Numbered from the stretch's first letter, positions 1 to 8,697 are shown. The stretch: DNA of 53,550 nt from Pseudomonas sp. EpS/L25 (GCF_001512295.1 NZ_LNUP01000001.1:1-53550), one strand, 5' to 3'. Program-made: numbers and translations. The notes: a model not told the origin generated them from the sequence alone.

Positions 1-120
1 CTCTATTCGCAGGACGAACTGGATGAAGTGGCTCGGCAGTTAAACGAGCGTCCCAGAAAGACCCTGGGGTACTCGACTCCCGCCGAGTGTTTTAACCACG
101 CTGTTGCGTCGACCGGTTGA
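1..120 (+). CDS. IS30-family transposase, C-terminal end (partial)
   Basis: An open frame enters from the left edge and stops at a TGA ending at 120. The last residues include LNERPRKTLGYSTPAECF, the very conserved C-terminal signature of IS30-family DDE transposases. Only about 39 residues are visible, so the catalytic core lies outside the window and activity cannot be judged. The terminal repeat of the element should lie around or just after the stop (roughly 100-170), but without the other end it cannot be delimited. The neighbour at 180 is convergent, so the insertion sits at the 3' side of that gene. Confidence 0.85.
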   Translation, partial: LYSQDELDEVARQLNERPRKTLGYSTPAECFNHAVASTG

Positions 121-179
121 ATCCACAGTCGGAGACTGCCGTTTGTGAAGTACCCCTACCGACCCATAGCGGGCGCACC

Positions 180-1538
180 TTATGCTCGTGCGGCTATTCG
201 CTCTGCTTGCTGAATAGCCGGCTTAGGAAGAGCCATGCGAAGACTTTCACGGTACTGCTCTGCCGCCGCCTCGTGGGTGACTTCCACAACAGCATCATAA
301 TTTTCCCGAATGATTCTCTCGATCTCAGCAATGTCAGCCCGGAAAAATTCTTTACGCCCATTGACCTTGTTGAGCCGGCCTGATGCAAAGTGGTCGTGCA
401 GCTTTGCTTCTAACGCGGGTGCATTATTCGAGAAAACCATGGCATGCACATCGAACCAGAATGGCACAGAGGCGTCACCTAGCTCGTCTACTCGGTCCAT
501 AGGTTCCAAACGGCGTGTCATGCCTATCTTGTAAACACCTTCACCGAATGCCCCAAGGTTAGAGATCACATACACATATCCGGCTTTGGCATTCTGCTCG
601 CGATAATCAATGAGCTTTTCCTCGCTCTCTAGCTCGGCTCGACCAGCTTCAATTTCGGCTAGCTTCACTAGTAGCGCTGAACGCTCTTCATCCGATTGTG
701 CTTGCTCAAGACGAGCCTGAAGGTCGCGCATAGCAACCGTAAAGTGCTTCTTCTCCTTAGCAATTTTCTCCCGCGCCGAGCGAATTTCTTGCTCCAGCTT
801 CTGTTGCTCTCGAAGCTCTTCGCGGGCACGTTTTGCCTCTTCCTTTTCTTCTTGTTTCTTAATCTGAAACTCATGGGCAAGATAAAGCTCGTCGAGCTTG
901 AGGTCGAGGTAAATACCAGATATCTCTACACTCATGATCTTGCCGAGCCGATTGCAGGCTTCGAACGATTTGAGGATTCGCTTCTCCCCAAGCTCAACGT
1001 TGTCGAATTTTACGTTGGCTACACAAGCATCCGCTTCGTTGTTGAAAGAGCGAATCACCAGCTTGATCATGTCGTTCACAAGTTTTCGGCCTTGCGCCTG
1101 GCTATTGTTCACGGTCCATTGCATGTTGCCGGTTGCGGCCTGTGCATTCTTGATCATAACCTTCTGTCGATCGCGGACGCTATCCAGGCGAGCCTTGTAC
1201 TCTTGGCTAGTGGTTAGCTTAAACCTTGGCTCGTAGAGCGCAAAACTCTCTAGGAGGACTGTCTCCTCCCAGATAAGTATCTGCTCTTGCAGATCAGTGG
1301 AGCGCTGGGCAAGCGCTGCCAGCTCCCGTTCTGATCGCTGAGTTTGTTCGCGAACAGCCGCCAGCCTCACCTTCTCTTGCTCAACAAGGTTCTGGACATT
1401 TACCACGTCCATGGCACCTATTTGCGTAATGAGCGTCTGCAAGTGCGAATATTTGGCGTGTAGCTCCGCGAGCTGGGCTTCCAGAGCCTCCGCACGCTGC
1501 CGGTGTGCTGGGCCTTTCCAATAGTCAATAAAAGGCAT
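180..1538 (-). CDS. DUF4041 / T5orf172 (GIY-YIG-like) coiled-coil protein
   Basis: 452 residues. The N-terminal ~60 residues and a central stretch (about 215-320, rich in K, E, R and Q) are predicted coiled coil. Between them is the DUF4041-type region, with phrases such as EYKARLDSVRDRQKVMI. The C-terminal ~100 residues are a T5orf172/MUG113 domain, a relative of the GIY-YIG nuclease fold, seen as YVYVISN followed by YKIGMTRR and a later KEFFRADI. The ATG at 1538 is preceded by an AAGGA ribosome site in the right place. Members are found in phages, prophages and defence-rich islands, but the biological role is not established; nuclease activity is an inference from the fold. It stands next to an IS30 end, with no operon partner. 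Confidence 0.8.
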   Translation of the reverse strand: MPFIDYWKGPAHRQRAEALEAQLAELHAKYSHLQTLITQIGAMDVVNVQNLVEQEKVRLAAVREQTQRSERELAALAQRSTDLQEQILIWEETVLLESFALYEPRFKLTTSQEYKARLDSVRDRQKVMIKNAQAATGNMQWTVNNSQAQGRKLVNDMIKLVIRSFNNEADACVANVKFDNVELGEKRILKSFEACNRLGKIMSVEISGIYLDLKLDELYLAHEFQIKKQEEKEEAKRAREELREQQKLEQEIRSAREKIAKEKKHFTVAMRDLQARLEQAQSDEERSALLVKLAEIEAGRAELESEEKLIDYREQNAKAGYVYVISNLGAFGEGVYKIGMTRRLEPMDRVDELGDASVPFWFDVHAMVFSNNAPALEAKLHDHFASGRLNKVNGRKEFFRADIAEIERIIRENYDAVVEVTHEAAAEQYRESLRMALPKPAIQQAERIAARA

Positions 1539-1778
1539 GGTGTCCTTCCTCGCTGTTAGTCGGATCGCATATATCAGAAAGCACGAGAGGCGTGTTGTAA
1601 CACTCTTTAAAGCATCTCGGTGCGAAGCTCAAAAAGAACAAGTTATCGCTCCTCCTCCTTGGTGCGAACAGGTGTAACCAGACTGAAAATATTGCGGGAT
1701 TACAGCTGAACGGACGTGGCTGAGCCAGAGGTCGCTGCTTGGATATGACCTCGCGTCGCACCTGATACCCCCCACGAG

Positions 1779-3725
1779 TCAAACCGCCAGCACCTCGCCC
1801 AAATGCTCCCCCTCCAACCAACCCCTAATGTCACTCGCCCGCATCGGCTTGGCGAACAGATAACCCTGCGCCCTGGTACAGCCAAGGTTCTTCAGCGCAC
1901 CCAGCTCTTCCGCGGTTTCCACCCCTTCCACGATGCATTCCAGCTCCATGTCCTGGCACAGGGCGATCAGGGATCTGACGATCTTCAGGCTGGCGGGGTC
2001 GAGGTGGAGGTTGGTGACGAAGGTGCGGTCCACCTTGAGTTTGGTCAGGGGTAGGGCGTGGATCTGGCTCAGGCTGGAGTAGCCGGTGCCGAAGTCGTCG
2101 AGGGAGATGCCGCAGCCCAGTTCGCGAAAGCGGCTGATGGCGCGCTGGGTCTGGGGCAGGTCCTGGATGGCGGCGGTTTCGGTGATTTCGAGATCCAGGC
2201 AGGCTGGGTCGAAGCCGCTGTGCTTGATCAGTTCGACGATCTGCTGGGCGGCGTCTTCCGAGCCACAGTCGTGGGCGGACAGGTTGAAGGCCAGGCGGAT
2301 ACCCGCAGGCCAGCGCGCGGCGGCGTGCAGGGCCTTGTTCAGCAAGGGTAGGGTGAGGCGATTGACCATGCCGACGCGCTCGGCGATGGGGATGAAATCA
2401 CCGGGTGGCACGTGGCCCAGCTCGGGGCTTTCCCAGCGGGCCAGGGCTTCGAAGGCCACGGTCTGCCTGCTGTGAAGGTCCACGATGGGCTGGAACACCA
2501 TGTAGAACTCTCGCTCCAGATCGGCACGGCGCAGAGCCTGTTCGGTCAGGCCTGCGCGGTGGAGCTGCTGGCGATGGGCGGCGCTGAACAGGCAGACGGT
2601 ACCGCGGCGGTGGCGCTTGCTCTGGTAGAGGGCGTAGTCGGCGTATTCGTAGACGTCCGTGGCGGAGGCCGCCTGGTCTGGGAAGGTCGCGATGCCCAGG
2701 GAGCCACTGATCTGGATGGGGATGTCCACCAGCAGGAAGGGCTCGCGCAGGCTGGCGCAGAGGGTCTCGCCGAAGGCGCGCAGCTCGTCGTCGCTCAGGG
2801 CCTTGGTGATGATCAGGCTGAATTCGTCGCCGCCCAGGCGGGCCAGGTGCACCTCGTCGTCGAGCAGTCCGCTCAGGCGCTGGCCCACCTGATGGAGCAG
2901 CCGGTCACCCACGCTATGGCCATAGAGATCGTTGACCGGCTTGAAGCCATCCAGGTCGATCAGCCCCACGGCCAGGCGTGTCTCCTGCTTGCGGGCGCGG
3001 GACAGCAGGGTGTCGAGACGGGAAAAGAACTGCCGTCGATTGGCCAGGCCGGTCAGGCTGTCCTGGTTGGCCAGTTTGAGATTTTCCTCGCCGAGTTTGG
3101 CGGTGTGCGCCTGCATGTTCACCAGGCGGGTGAAGTCGGTGTATTGCGCCTTGAGAATGATCAGCATGGCGATGGACACCAGCAGGACGTCGATCGCCGT
3201 GGCCACGAAGGTGACGATGGTGGTGGAGGCGAAGAACACCACGAAGGCCGTGTTGACCACGGCGGTGGTGGCCAGGGCCGCGGGCAACAGGTGCATCATG
3301 CAGAAGATGCAGCCGATGACGGTGATCGCCATATAGAAGGCGACATGCGCCTGGGTGTAGCTGTCGCCATAGGGAAACAGCGCCAGTGACCAGGCAGTGA
3401 AGGCCGTGGCTACGATCGGCGCGAGTCCATTGGTGCGCTTCAAGGCCGTCAGCATCTGCGCCGGGCTGCGCGGCCGATGGCGCGTGCGTAGCCATTCCGT
3501 CGCACGGATCACGCCGAACACCGTCATGATCAACGGGCAGTAGACCACCAGCCAGCGTGGCGCGACGGCATAGTGGGTACCGGCCAGCATCAGGGTGTTG
3601 GTCAGCAGGATGAAGTACATCATGGGCAATTGGCGCGAGAGCGCGAGGTATTGCGCCCTGACCAGGCCAGGGTTGTCCTGGGGCACGGACAGCAGGGCTC
3701 GCACGCCGAGCAATAGTTTCTTCAT
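1779..3725 (-). CDS. Membrane-bound GGDEF-EAL cyclic-di-GMP enzyme
   Basis: 648 residues. The N-terminal ~195 residues hold several hydrophobic segments (a MASE-like membrane sensor region). A GGDEF diguanylate cyclase domain spans about 220-375 with an intact RLGGDEF active site. An EAL phosphodiesterase domain fills about 400-640 and keeps every catalytic element visible by eye: EALARW, NLS, LEITE, SLDDFGTGYSSL, LKVD and EGVET. The RxxD inhibitory I-site normally just before GGDEF is not evident (LLDDEVHLARLGGDEF). Both activities are therefore possible and the net direction cannot be read from sequence. Monocistronic. The ATG at 3725 has only a weak ribosome site, so the start is moderately sure. 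Confidence 0.93.
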   Translation of the reverse strand: MKKLLLGVRALLSVPQDNPGLVRAQYLALSRQLPMMYFILLTNTLMLAGTHYAVAPRWLVVYCPLIMTVFGVIRATEWLRTRHRPRSPAQMLTALKRTNGLAPIVATAFTAWSLALFPYGDSYTQAHVAFYMAITVIGCIFCMMHLLPAALATTAVVNTAFVVFFASTTIVTFVATAIDVLLVSIAMLIILKAQYTDFTRLVNMQAHTAKLGEENLKLANQDSLTGLANRRQFFSRLDTLLSRARKQETRLAVGLIDLDGFKPVNDLYGHSVGDRLLHQVGQRLSGLLDDEVHLARLGGDEFSLIITKALSDDELRAFGETLCASLREPFLLVDIPIQISGSLGIATFPDQAASATDVYEYADYALYQSKRHRRGTVCLFSAAHRQQLHRAGLTEQALRRADLEREFYMVFQPIVDLHSRQTVAFEALARWESPELGHVPPGDFIPIAERVGMVNRLTLPLLNKALHAAARWPAGIRLAFNLSAHDCGSEDAAQQIVELIKHSGFDPACLDLEITETAAIQDLPQTQRAISRFRELGCGISLDDFGTGYSSLSQIHALPLTKLKVDRTFVTNLHLDPASLKIVRSLIALCQDMELECIVEGVETAEELGALKNLGCTRAQGYLFAKPMRASDIRGWLEGEHLGEVLAV

Positions 3726-4279
3726 CAGGCGACGCTCTGAAAAAACGACCAGGTAAACAACCGAACGAATCTTCCTTTCCGGCCTGGGCGGAGCAGGGCT
3801 AGGCGCTGCGCTTATGGGAGGGTGTCGGCCGATCCGCAGATTTCTGCAGTCTTTGCGACTGGTGGCACTTTGATTTCGTCAGGTCAGTCGGTCGTTGTGG
3901 CTACAAGCGGTCGAGCCGCCGCTCAGGCAAAGGCTGATGGGGGGAATCTGGGGCAGTTGGTACTGTGCCGCGGCAGATCCTTGAGTCCGATACCAGGTGC
4001 GGGTATGGACCTCCAGGGGCGATCAGCGGCAACTGGGCTCTGGGTGGACTGCTCTTCGGCTTCGTCCGCGTTGGCCGTCCTGGTCGCGATCCATCGCTGG
4101 ACGCTAACCGACGAGTCGCTGGAGAAGGTCTCCGGCCGCGTCACCGACGACCACGCGGACGGCGAGGATTGGTAGGAGTGATCCTGGGGCTGGTAGAGAC
4201 AGGCTCTGAAAAGTGCTTGCGTTGGAAATCGGCAGGATCGCCCGCCCGGCCGGGCGGCCAGCGGAATCTGACCCTTCCC
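3726..4279. other. Intergenic stretch without a convincing gene
   Basis: 554 bases upstream of the GGDEF-EAL gene. Short open frames exist on both strands but none carries a recognisable domain or a good ribosome site. The plus-strand frame ending at 4175 finishes with a plausible-looking acidic tail (LTDESLEKVSGRVTDDH...), so a decayed gene end is possible but unproven. The promoter of the GGDEF-EAL gene should be near 3730-3800. Confidence 0.4.
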
Positions 4280-4516
4280 AGGCTCTGTACGAAAAGTCGC
4301 CGAGCGACGGTCAGGCAAGACGGAAATCGGCGAGGAAGCGGAGTGTACGAGTGGTGAACGAGCGTTCCGACTGAGCTGGCATTCCAGCTGATGTTTGACG
4401 CCGCATCACCGAGCGCAGGCATTTTCGTCTAGAGCCTTCGTCCGCGAGCCCGCTGCGCTTCCTCGCTGATTCTCGCCCTGCCTGACCTTCTCCTTGCGAC
4501 TTTTCAGACAAGCCCT
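4280..4516. repeat. MITE-like element with long imperfect terminal inverted repeats
   Basis: The left end (AGGCTCTGTACGAAAAGTCGC, 4280-4300) pairs with the reverse complement of 4496-4516, about 16 of 21 positions matching. The similarity continues inward: GGTCAGGCA and GCGAGGAAGCG occur in both arms, giving arms of about 60 bases around a ~110-base core. No gene is inside. The outer GGCTCTGTACGAAAA is identical to the terminal repeat of the IS5-type elements at 24768 and 53421. A non-autonomous relative mobilised by that transposase is the simplest reading. No clear target duplication was seen. Confidence 0.6.
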
Positions 4517-4610
4517 GAGCAGGGACAAACTCGAGCGATGTTGGGCAAAGGCCCAGCAGGGACGTCAGCGCCGCCCCCGAGTGCTACCGCTCACCCTTAC
4601 CGTGCCCGAC

Positions 4611-4892
4611 TCAGTCGAGTGCCCGCTGCACCAGTGCGGAGTCGACGTACTGCTGCATGCGGATGATCCGCCCGTTGCGCAGCTGGTAGAGATGGGCGAA
4701 GTGGGCGGTCAGGGTCTTGCCGGTGGCCTTGATGGCGTCCGCCAAGGCCTGGCCGTCGGGGTAGGTGAAGCCGCCATCGATCAGCAGGGCCTCGCTCGGG
4801 CCGGTCAGCAGCACCGGGGCGCGGAAGAAACCGTTCTCCCCGGCGGGGAAGTGGGTCCAGGTCAGGCGGGTGGTCTGGGGGCAGTGGTCATG
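4611..4892 (-). pseudogene. Chimeric scar: MBL-fold hydrolase N-terminus joined to SnoaL-like C-terminus
   Basis: The reading frame begins like the start of an MBL-fold metallo-hydrolase (THFPAGENGFF, then LLTGPSEALLIDGGFTYPDG) and continues without a frame break into AHFAHLYQLRNGRIIRMQQY, the end of a SnoaL/NTF2-like protein. The MBL part stops before its metal-binding HxHxDH motif and the SnoaL part lacks most of its barrel, so neither activity is expected. The junction lies in the phrase ATGKTLT, which fits both parent families, suggesting deletion by recombination at short homology. No ATG in frame gives a sensible start; GTG at 4814 is the first obvious one. It lies just 3' of the DsbA-like gene on the same strand. 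Confidence 0.7.
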
Positions 4893-4899
4893 GGGCGTT

Positions 4900-5532
4900 T
4901 CAGTCGGCGCTCAGCTGGGCGGCCAGGGCTGCCGGTTCGCCGAACAGCACGCTGCTCGGCAGGAGGCGACTGCCCTTGGCGTCTTCTATGACGAGGGTCG
5001 GCACGCCCTGGGCGCCGAAGCGCGCCATCTCGCGCCGGGCCGCCGCGAGGCGCGCCTCATAGGCGTCGAGCAATTCGGCATCGGGCGCCAGCACACGGCG
5101 GGCGGCTTCGGGGAAGCCGGCGGTGGACAGGACCTCGGCCACCACGGCGAGCAGGGCGTTATCCAGGCCGTCGACGTAGCGGGCCTGTTGCAGGGCTCGC
5201 AGGGCCTCGCGTTCGCGCTCCGGCTCGGTCAGGCCCACGGCGACGATGCCAAGGGTCGCCGGCGTCGAGTCGAAGCGGGCGGTGGTCGCCTGGAGCACCT
5301 GCCGTTGATAGGCCGTGGAAAACGCCTGCCCGGTGAGACGCTCGATGCGCTGGTCGTTCTGCCAGGCATAGGCGGCGAAGCTCGCATCCATGGGGCGGGC
5401 ATTCTCGCCGGCGAACAGGCCGGTGGGGGCAAGTTGCAGGGTGACGTCGCTGCGGCGAGCGAGGCGCTCCAAGGCCGGGTTCGCTCCGTAACACCAGCCG
5501 CAGAGGGGGTCGAAGAGGTAGGTGATGCGCAT
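4900..5532 (-). CDS. DsbA-family thiol oxidoreductase (FrnE/2-hydroxychromene isomerase-like)
   Basis: 210 residues from the ATG at 5532, chosen because AGGAG lies about 10 bases upstream; a longer frame to 5562 has no such site. The protein opens MRITYLFDPLCGWCYG, with a CxxC (C11, C14) at the end of the first strand as in cytoplasmic DsbA-like proteins. There is no signal peptide, so it is probably cytoplasmic. A cis-proline phrase (GVPTLVIED) follows near the C-terminus. Likely role: thiol-disulfide exchange on an unknown partner. It is divergent from the LysR gene at 5644, which may control it. Confidence 0.88.
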   Translation of the reverse strand: MRITYLFDPLCGWCYGANPALERLARRSDVTLQLAPTGLFAGENARPMDASFAAYAWQNDQRIERLTGQAFSTAYQRQVLQATTARFDSTPATLGIVAVGLTEPEREREALRALQQARYVDGLDNALLAVVAEVLSTAGFPEAARRVLAPDAELLDAYEARLAAARREMARFGAQGVPTLVIEDAKGSRLLPSSVLFGEPAALAAQLSAD

Positions 5533-5609
5533 GGTGGGTGGCTCCTGAAGAGGTGCAGCCACCTTAGCGAACCGGTACTGTTGGATAAATCCTGTGCAAT
5601 GCTACAGTC

Positions 5610-5628
5610 TGTAAGTCATTGGCTTACA
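5610..5628. promoter_or_regulatory. Inverted repeat, candidate LysR operator
   Basis: TGTAAG-N7-CTTACA lies between the divergent DsbA-like and LysR genes, 15 bases before the LysR start codon. Its size and spacing fit a LysR-type T-N11-A recognition site, and the position suggests autoregulation with possible control of the divergent gene. Functional assignment is inference. Confidence 0.5.
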
Positions 5629-5643
5629 ATCGAGTGGAGTCGC

Positions 5644-6543
5644 ATGGACGCCGTCAATCTCAACCGACTCGCCTACTTCGCCGCCGTGGTGGACACGGGG
5701 TCCTTCACCCGGGCGGCCGAACGGCTCGGCATCACCAAGACCGTCGTCAGCCAGCAGGTGGCCAAGCTCGAAGCGGAGTTGCAGACGGCGCTGCTGATGC
5801 GCACGACCCGCCGGGTCGAGCCCACCGAAGCCGGACGGCTGCTGCACGGGCGCAGTGTGAGCATCCTGCGCCAGGCCGAGGACGCCATCGGCGAGGTCAC
5901 CCGTGCCAGCCTTGAGCCGAGCGGGGTGCTGCGGGTGGCGGCCTCCAACGACTACGGCGCCTTCAGGATCGCACCGCTGGCGGCGGCCTTTGCCCGGCGT
6001 TATCCGGCGTGCCAGGTCGAGCTGATCCTGTCTGACACCCGGATCGACTTGGTCGCCAACCAGATCGACCTGTCCATCCGTGTCGGTTGGCTCGAAGACT
6101 CCAGCCTGCATGCCCGGCGCCTGGGCGATTTCCGCCAGCTGCTGGTCGCTACCCCGGAGTTGGCCAGGAGCCTGGCCCTCGGCGATCCGGATGAACTGGC
6201 GACCGCCCCCTTCATCGCCAACGGCGCCCTCAAGGACCCCCTGACCTGGCGCTTCGCCCGGGGCGCTGCCGAACAGCGCACGCTACGGCTGCGTCCGGTG
6301 CTCTCGATCAACGCCACGCCAGCCGTGCTGGCGGCGACGCTGGCGGGTGGCGGGCTGTCGATCCTGCCGGATTTCCTCGTGGCCGACAGGCTCGCGACCG
6401 GAGAGCTGGTCACGCTGCTCCCGGCGTGGTCGCTGCCCACGGGAGGCATCCACGCCGTCTATCCCACGGCGCGCTTCCGTCCCTCCAAGGTCACCACCTT
6501 CGTCGAGATGCTGGTGGCGGAAGGGCGTATGTCACTGCCGTGA
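5644..6543 (+). CDS. LysR-family transcriptional regulator
   Basis: 299 residues. The N-terminal winged HTH is plain (LAYFAAVVDTGSFTRAAERL, then ITKTVVSQQVAKLE). A type 2 periplasmic-binding-like effector domain follows from about residue 90 (GVLRVAASNDYGAFRIAPL, GLSILPDFLVAD). The first methionine at the normal family distance from the HTH is ATG 5644; the frame is open far upstream, but that stretch is not LysR-like. It is divergent from the DsbA-like gene, the usual arrangement of a LysR regulator and its target. The effector is unknown. Confidence 0.93.
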   Translation: MDAVNLNRLAYFAAVVDTGSFTRAAERLGITKTVVSQQVAKLEAELQTALLMRTTRRVEPTEAGRLLHGRSVSILRQAEDAIGEVTRASLEPSGVLRVAASNDYGAFRIAPLAAAFARRYPACQVELILSDTRIDLVANQIDLSIRVGWLEDSSLHARRLGDFRQLLVATPELARSLALGDPDELATAPFIANGALKDPLTWRFARGAAEQRTLRLRPVLSINATPAVLAATLAGGGLSILPDFLVADRLATGELVTLLPAWSLPTGGIHAVYPTARFRPSKVTTFVEMLVAEGRMSLP

Positions 6544-6588
6544 CGGCCTTCCGCCGCGCGGAGGTTCAGATGGCGCTGCGGAGGACGC

Positions 6589-7266
6589 TTAACCCAGCTT
6601 GGTCAGGAGAGCATCCGCCGCGGCTTCCGAACTGGCCGGATTCTGGCCGGTGACCAGGTTGCCGTCCTCGAGGACGAATTCGCCCCAGTCCGGGCCCTTC
6701 CTGTAGTCGGCGCCGAGGCGCTTGAGCTCGTCCTCCACCAGGAAGGGCACCACGTCGGTGAGCTGCACGCCGGCTTCTTCGCTGTTGCTGAAGCCGGTGA
6801 CGGTACGGCCCTTGACCAGCGGGGTGCCATCGGCGGCCTTGACGTGGCGCAGCACGCCGGGGGCGTGGCAGACCAGGGCGAAGGGCTTGCCCGCCTGGGC
6901 GAAGGCTTCGAGCAGGGCGATGGAGGCGCGGGATTCCGCAAGGTCCCAGAGGGGGCCGTGGCCGCCGGGGTAGAAGAGGCCGTCATAGTCGTCGGCCTGC
7001 ACCTCGGCCAGCTTGACGGTACTGGCCAGGGCCTTCTGCGCCTCGGGGTCGTTCTTGAAGCGTTCGGTGGACTCGGTCTGGGCGTCGGGAGCGTCGCTCT
7101 TGGGGTCCAGGGGCGGTTGGCCACCGGCGGGGGAGGCCAGGGTGATCTGGGCACCGGCGTCCTGGAAGACGTAGTAGGGGGCAGTAAATTCTTCCAGCCA
7201 GAAACCGGTTTTCTTGCCGGTGTCGCCGAGCTGGTCGTGGGAGGTCAGGACCATCAGGATCTTCAT
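6589..7266 (-). CDS. DJ-1/PfpI-family protein (class I glutamine amidotransferase-like, Hsp31/glyoxalase III type)
   Basis: 225 residues. The nucleophile elbow with cysteine is FALVCHAPGVL (C133). An acidic residue near the N-terminus (GFWLEEF, E25/E26) and the YPGGHGPLWDL loop are typical of the Hsp31-like branch of the superfamily. Relatives act as glutathione-independent glyoxalases or deglycases or as stress chaperones; which applies here cannot be read from sequence. Cytoplasmic, single gene, convergent with the LysR gene at 5644-6543. Confidence 0.9.
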   Translation of the reverse strand: MKILMVLTSHDQLGDTGKKTGFWLEEFTAPYYVFQDAGAQITLASPAGGQPPLDPKSDAPDAQTESTERFKNDPEAQKALASTVKLAEVQADDYDGLFYPGGHGPLWDLAESRASIALLEAFAQAGKPFALVCHAPGVLRHVKAADGTPLVKGRTVTGFSNSEEAGVQLTDVVPFLVEDELKRLGADYRKGPDWGEFVLEDGNLVTGQNPASSEAAADALLTKLG

Positions 7267-7369
7267 CGCGCGTTCCTCGAAGTCGAAGGAGTATCTCTAG
7301 AGAGACCCCGGGTCCTCGCCGCGAGTGCCCGGCTTCTTCGGCACGCCACAGGAGTAGCGCACAGAAGCA

Positions 7370-7408
7370 GCCGCCCGACCCGTCGTCCGGGACGACGGGT
7401 CGGGCGGC
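7370..7408 (-). terminator. Perfect 19-bp stem hairpin
   Basis: GCCGCCCGACCCGTCGTCC at 7370-7388 pairs fully with 7390-7408. It sits 20 bases past the stop codon of the 7429-8697 gene on the minus strand. There is no strong T-run after it, so it may end transcription only partly or protect the mRNA 3' end. Confidence 0.6.
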
Positions 7409-7428
7409 CCAGGCGGTGTCAGCGCGGA

Positions 7429-8697
7429 TCAACCCCAGCCGAGCGTTCCGCCCGGTTCATAGCGCTCGCGGGCCGAGACGGTACCGGCCACGTCGTCGAG
7501 GTTGTGGATGCCCACCAGCTGGATCAGGGAGTCCTGGGTGTCGACCTGGCCTTCGGTGCCGGCGTCGCGGAAGACATAGGTGTCCTGGCCGTAGTGGAAG
7601 ACGGCGGCGTTGACCAGGCCGGTGGTGGACTGGCTCACGGTGTTGAGCGCGGCGAACAGGCTGGTCGCCTTGGTCAGGGTGGCGTCCTGGATGGTGACCA
7701 CGGCTTTCTCGTCGTATACCGCGAAGCCGAAGGTGATGCTGTCATCGCTGGCCTTGAAGTCGGTGACCGTCACATGATTGGCCGCCAGGGAGCGATTGGC
7801 GGCGGCGCTGCTGCTGCCATCGAAGTTGACCAGGTTGGGGTCGACGACGGTGAGGTGATCGCGACCCTCGCCCAGGGTGATGGTGGCCCCGTGACCGAAG
7901 CTACCGCTCAGGTTGGCGTTGTGGGCGGCCACGCCTTTGGTGAACAGCAAGTCGACGAAGTCGTTGCCGGAGCCGGCATTGATGGTAACGTCGGCCTGCT
8001 GGATGTGGGCGGCGACCTGGTCGTTGTTGGCGCCGCTGTCGACGGTGATGGCCTTGACCCGGGAGTTGGCGAGCGAGGCGACGCTGTCCAGCTCCGGGGC
8101 GGCGATGGTGCTGACGCTCACCAGATCCTTGCCGCTGCCGGTGGTCACGCTCTTGAGGAAGGCACTCTGGCTGGCATAGCTGACGTCGTGGGTGTAGTCG
8201 TTGATGAAGTCGATGGACAGGCCGACGGTGGACTTGGAGCCGTCGAAGGTCTGCAGGCCATCGAAGTTGTCCAGGGTGATGAGGTCACCTTCGTGGAATT
8301 GGTTGTCCGCGGTGTCGGTAAGGCTGACGGTGAGCTTGCTGATGCTCGAGTCGAGGGTCTGGTCGCTGGCGGTGGCGCCGCGGGTATGGCCGTCGAGGCG
8401 GGTGAGCTGGTGCTCGAAGTGGCCGGTCAGGTTGAGTTCGGTCAGGGTCGAGCCGGCGGTGTAGTGCGGACCCTGGGCATCGAAGGTCTTGGCGAAGCCG
8501 ACGTATTCGGGGGTGGCATTGATGTCGAGGGTAAGACTGGGCTTGCTCTGGAAGGCGTAGTAGGTGACGCCATCGAAGGTGCCGGCAGGCTGGGCGGGCG
8601 TGGCGGCCAGGGGAGCCCTGGCGAACGTCGGGGCGGCAGCGAGGGTTTGGGCGAAGAGGGGGTGATCGGAGTCCAGCGCGTATTTCTTGTAGGTCAT
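7429..8697 (-). CDS. Bluetail-domain-type putative surface/secreted protein
   Basis: 422 residues from ATG 8697, which has AAGGA eight bases upstream; the longer frame to 8811 has no support. There is no N-terminal signal peptide. The middle is Asn/Asp/Gly/Thr-rich beta-repeat sequence (NAGSGNDFVDLLF, GATITLGEGRDHLTVVD). The C-terminus has the bluetail-like pattern DTYVFRDAGTEGQVDTQDSL followed by IQLVGIHNLDDV. This architecture fits type I (RTX-like) secretion through an uncleaved C-terminal signal. No type I exporter genes are nearby. Function unknown; surface or extracellular location is inferred. Confidence 0.7.
   Translation of the reverse strand: MTYKKYALDSDHPLFAQTLAAAPTFARAPLAATPAQPAGTFDGVTYYAFQSKPSLTLDINATPEYVGFAKTFDAQGPHYTAGSTLTELNLTGHFEHQLTRLDGHTRGATASDQTLDSSISKLTVSLTDTADNQFHEGDLITLDNFDGLQTFDGSKSTVGLSIDFINDYTHDVSYASQSAFLKSVTTGSGKDLVSVSTIAAPELDSVASLANSRVKAITVDSGANNDQVAAHIQQADVTINAGSGNDFVDLLFTKGVAAHNANLSGSFGHGATITLGEGRDHLTVVDPNLVNFDGSSSAAANRSLAANHVTVTDFKASDDSITFGFAVYDEKAVVTIQDATLTKATSLFAALNTVSQSTTGLVNAAVFHYGQDTYVFRDAGTEGQVDTQDSLIQLVGIHNLDDVAGTVSARERYEPGGTLGWG

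Noticed and set aside
3822-4175. Plus-strand frame of 117 residues with an acidic tail
   Set aside because: No domain, no ribosome site, overlapping frames on both strands; kept only as a possible decayed gene end.
4765-5643. In-frame extension of the LysR gene upstream of 5644
   Set aside because: It runs antisense to the DsbA-like gene and is not LysR-like; the HTH fixes the start at 5644.
7429-8697. Haem- or calcium-binding enzyme assignment for the secreted protein
   Set aside because: No GGxGxDxUx RTX nonapeptide repeats and no catalytic motif; only the bluetail-like end is recognisable.
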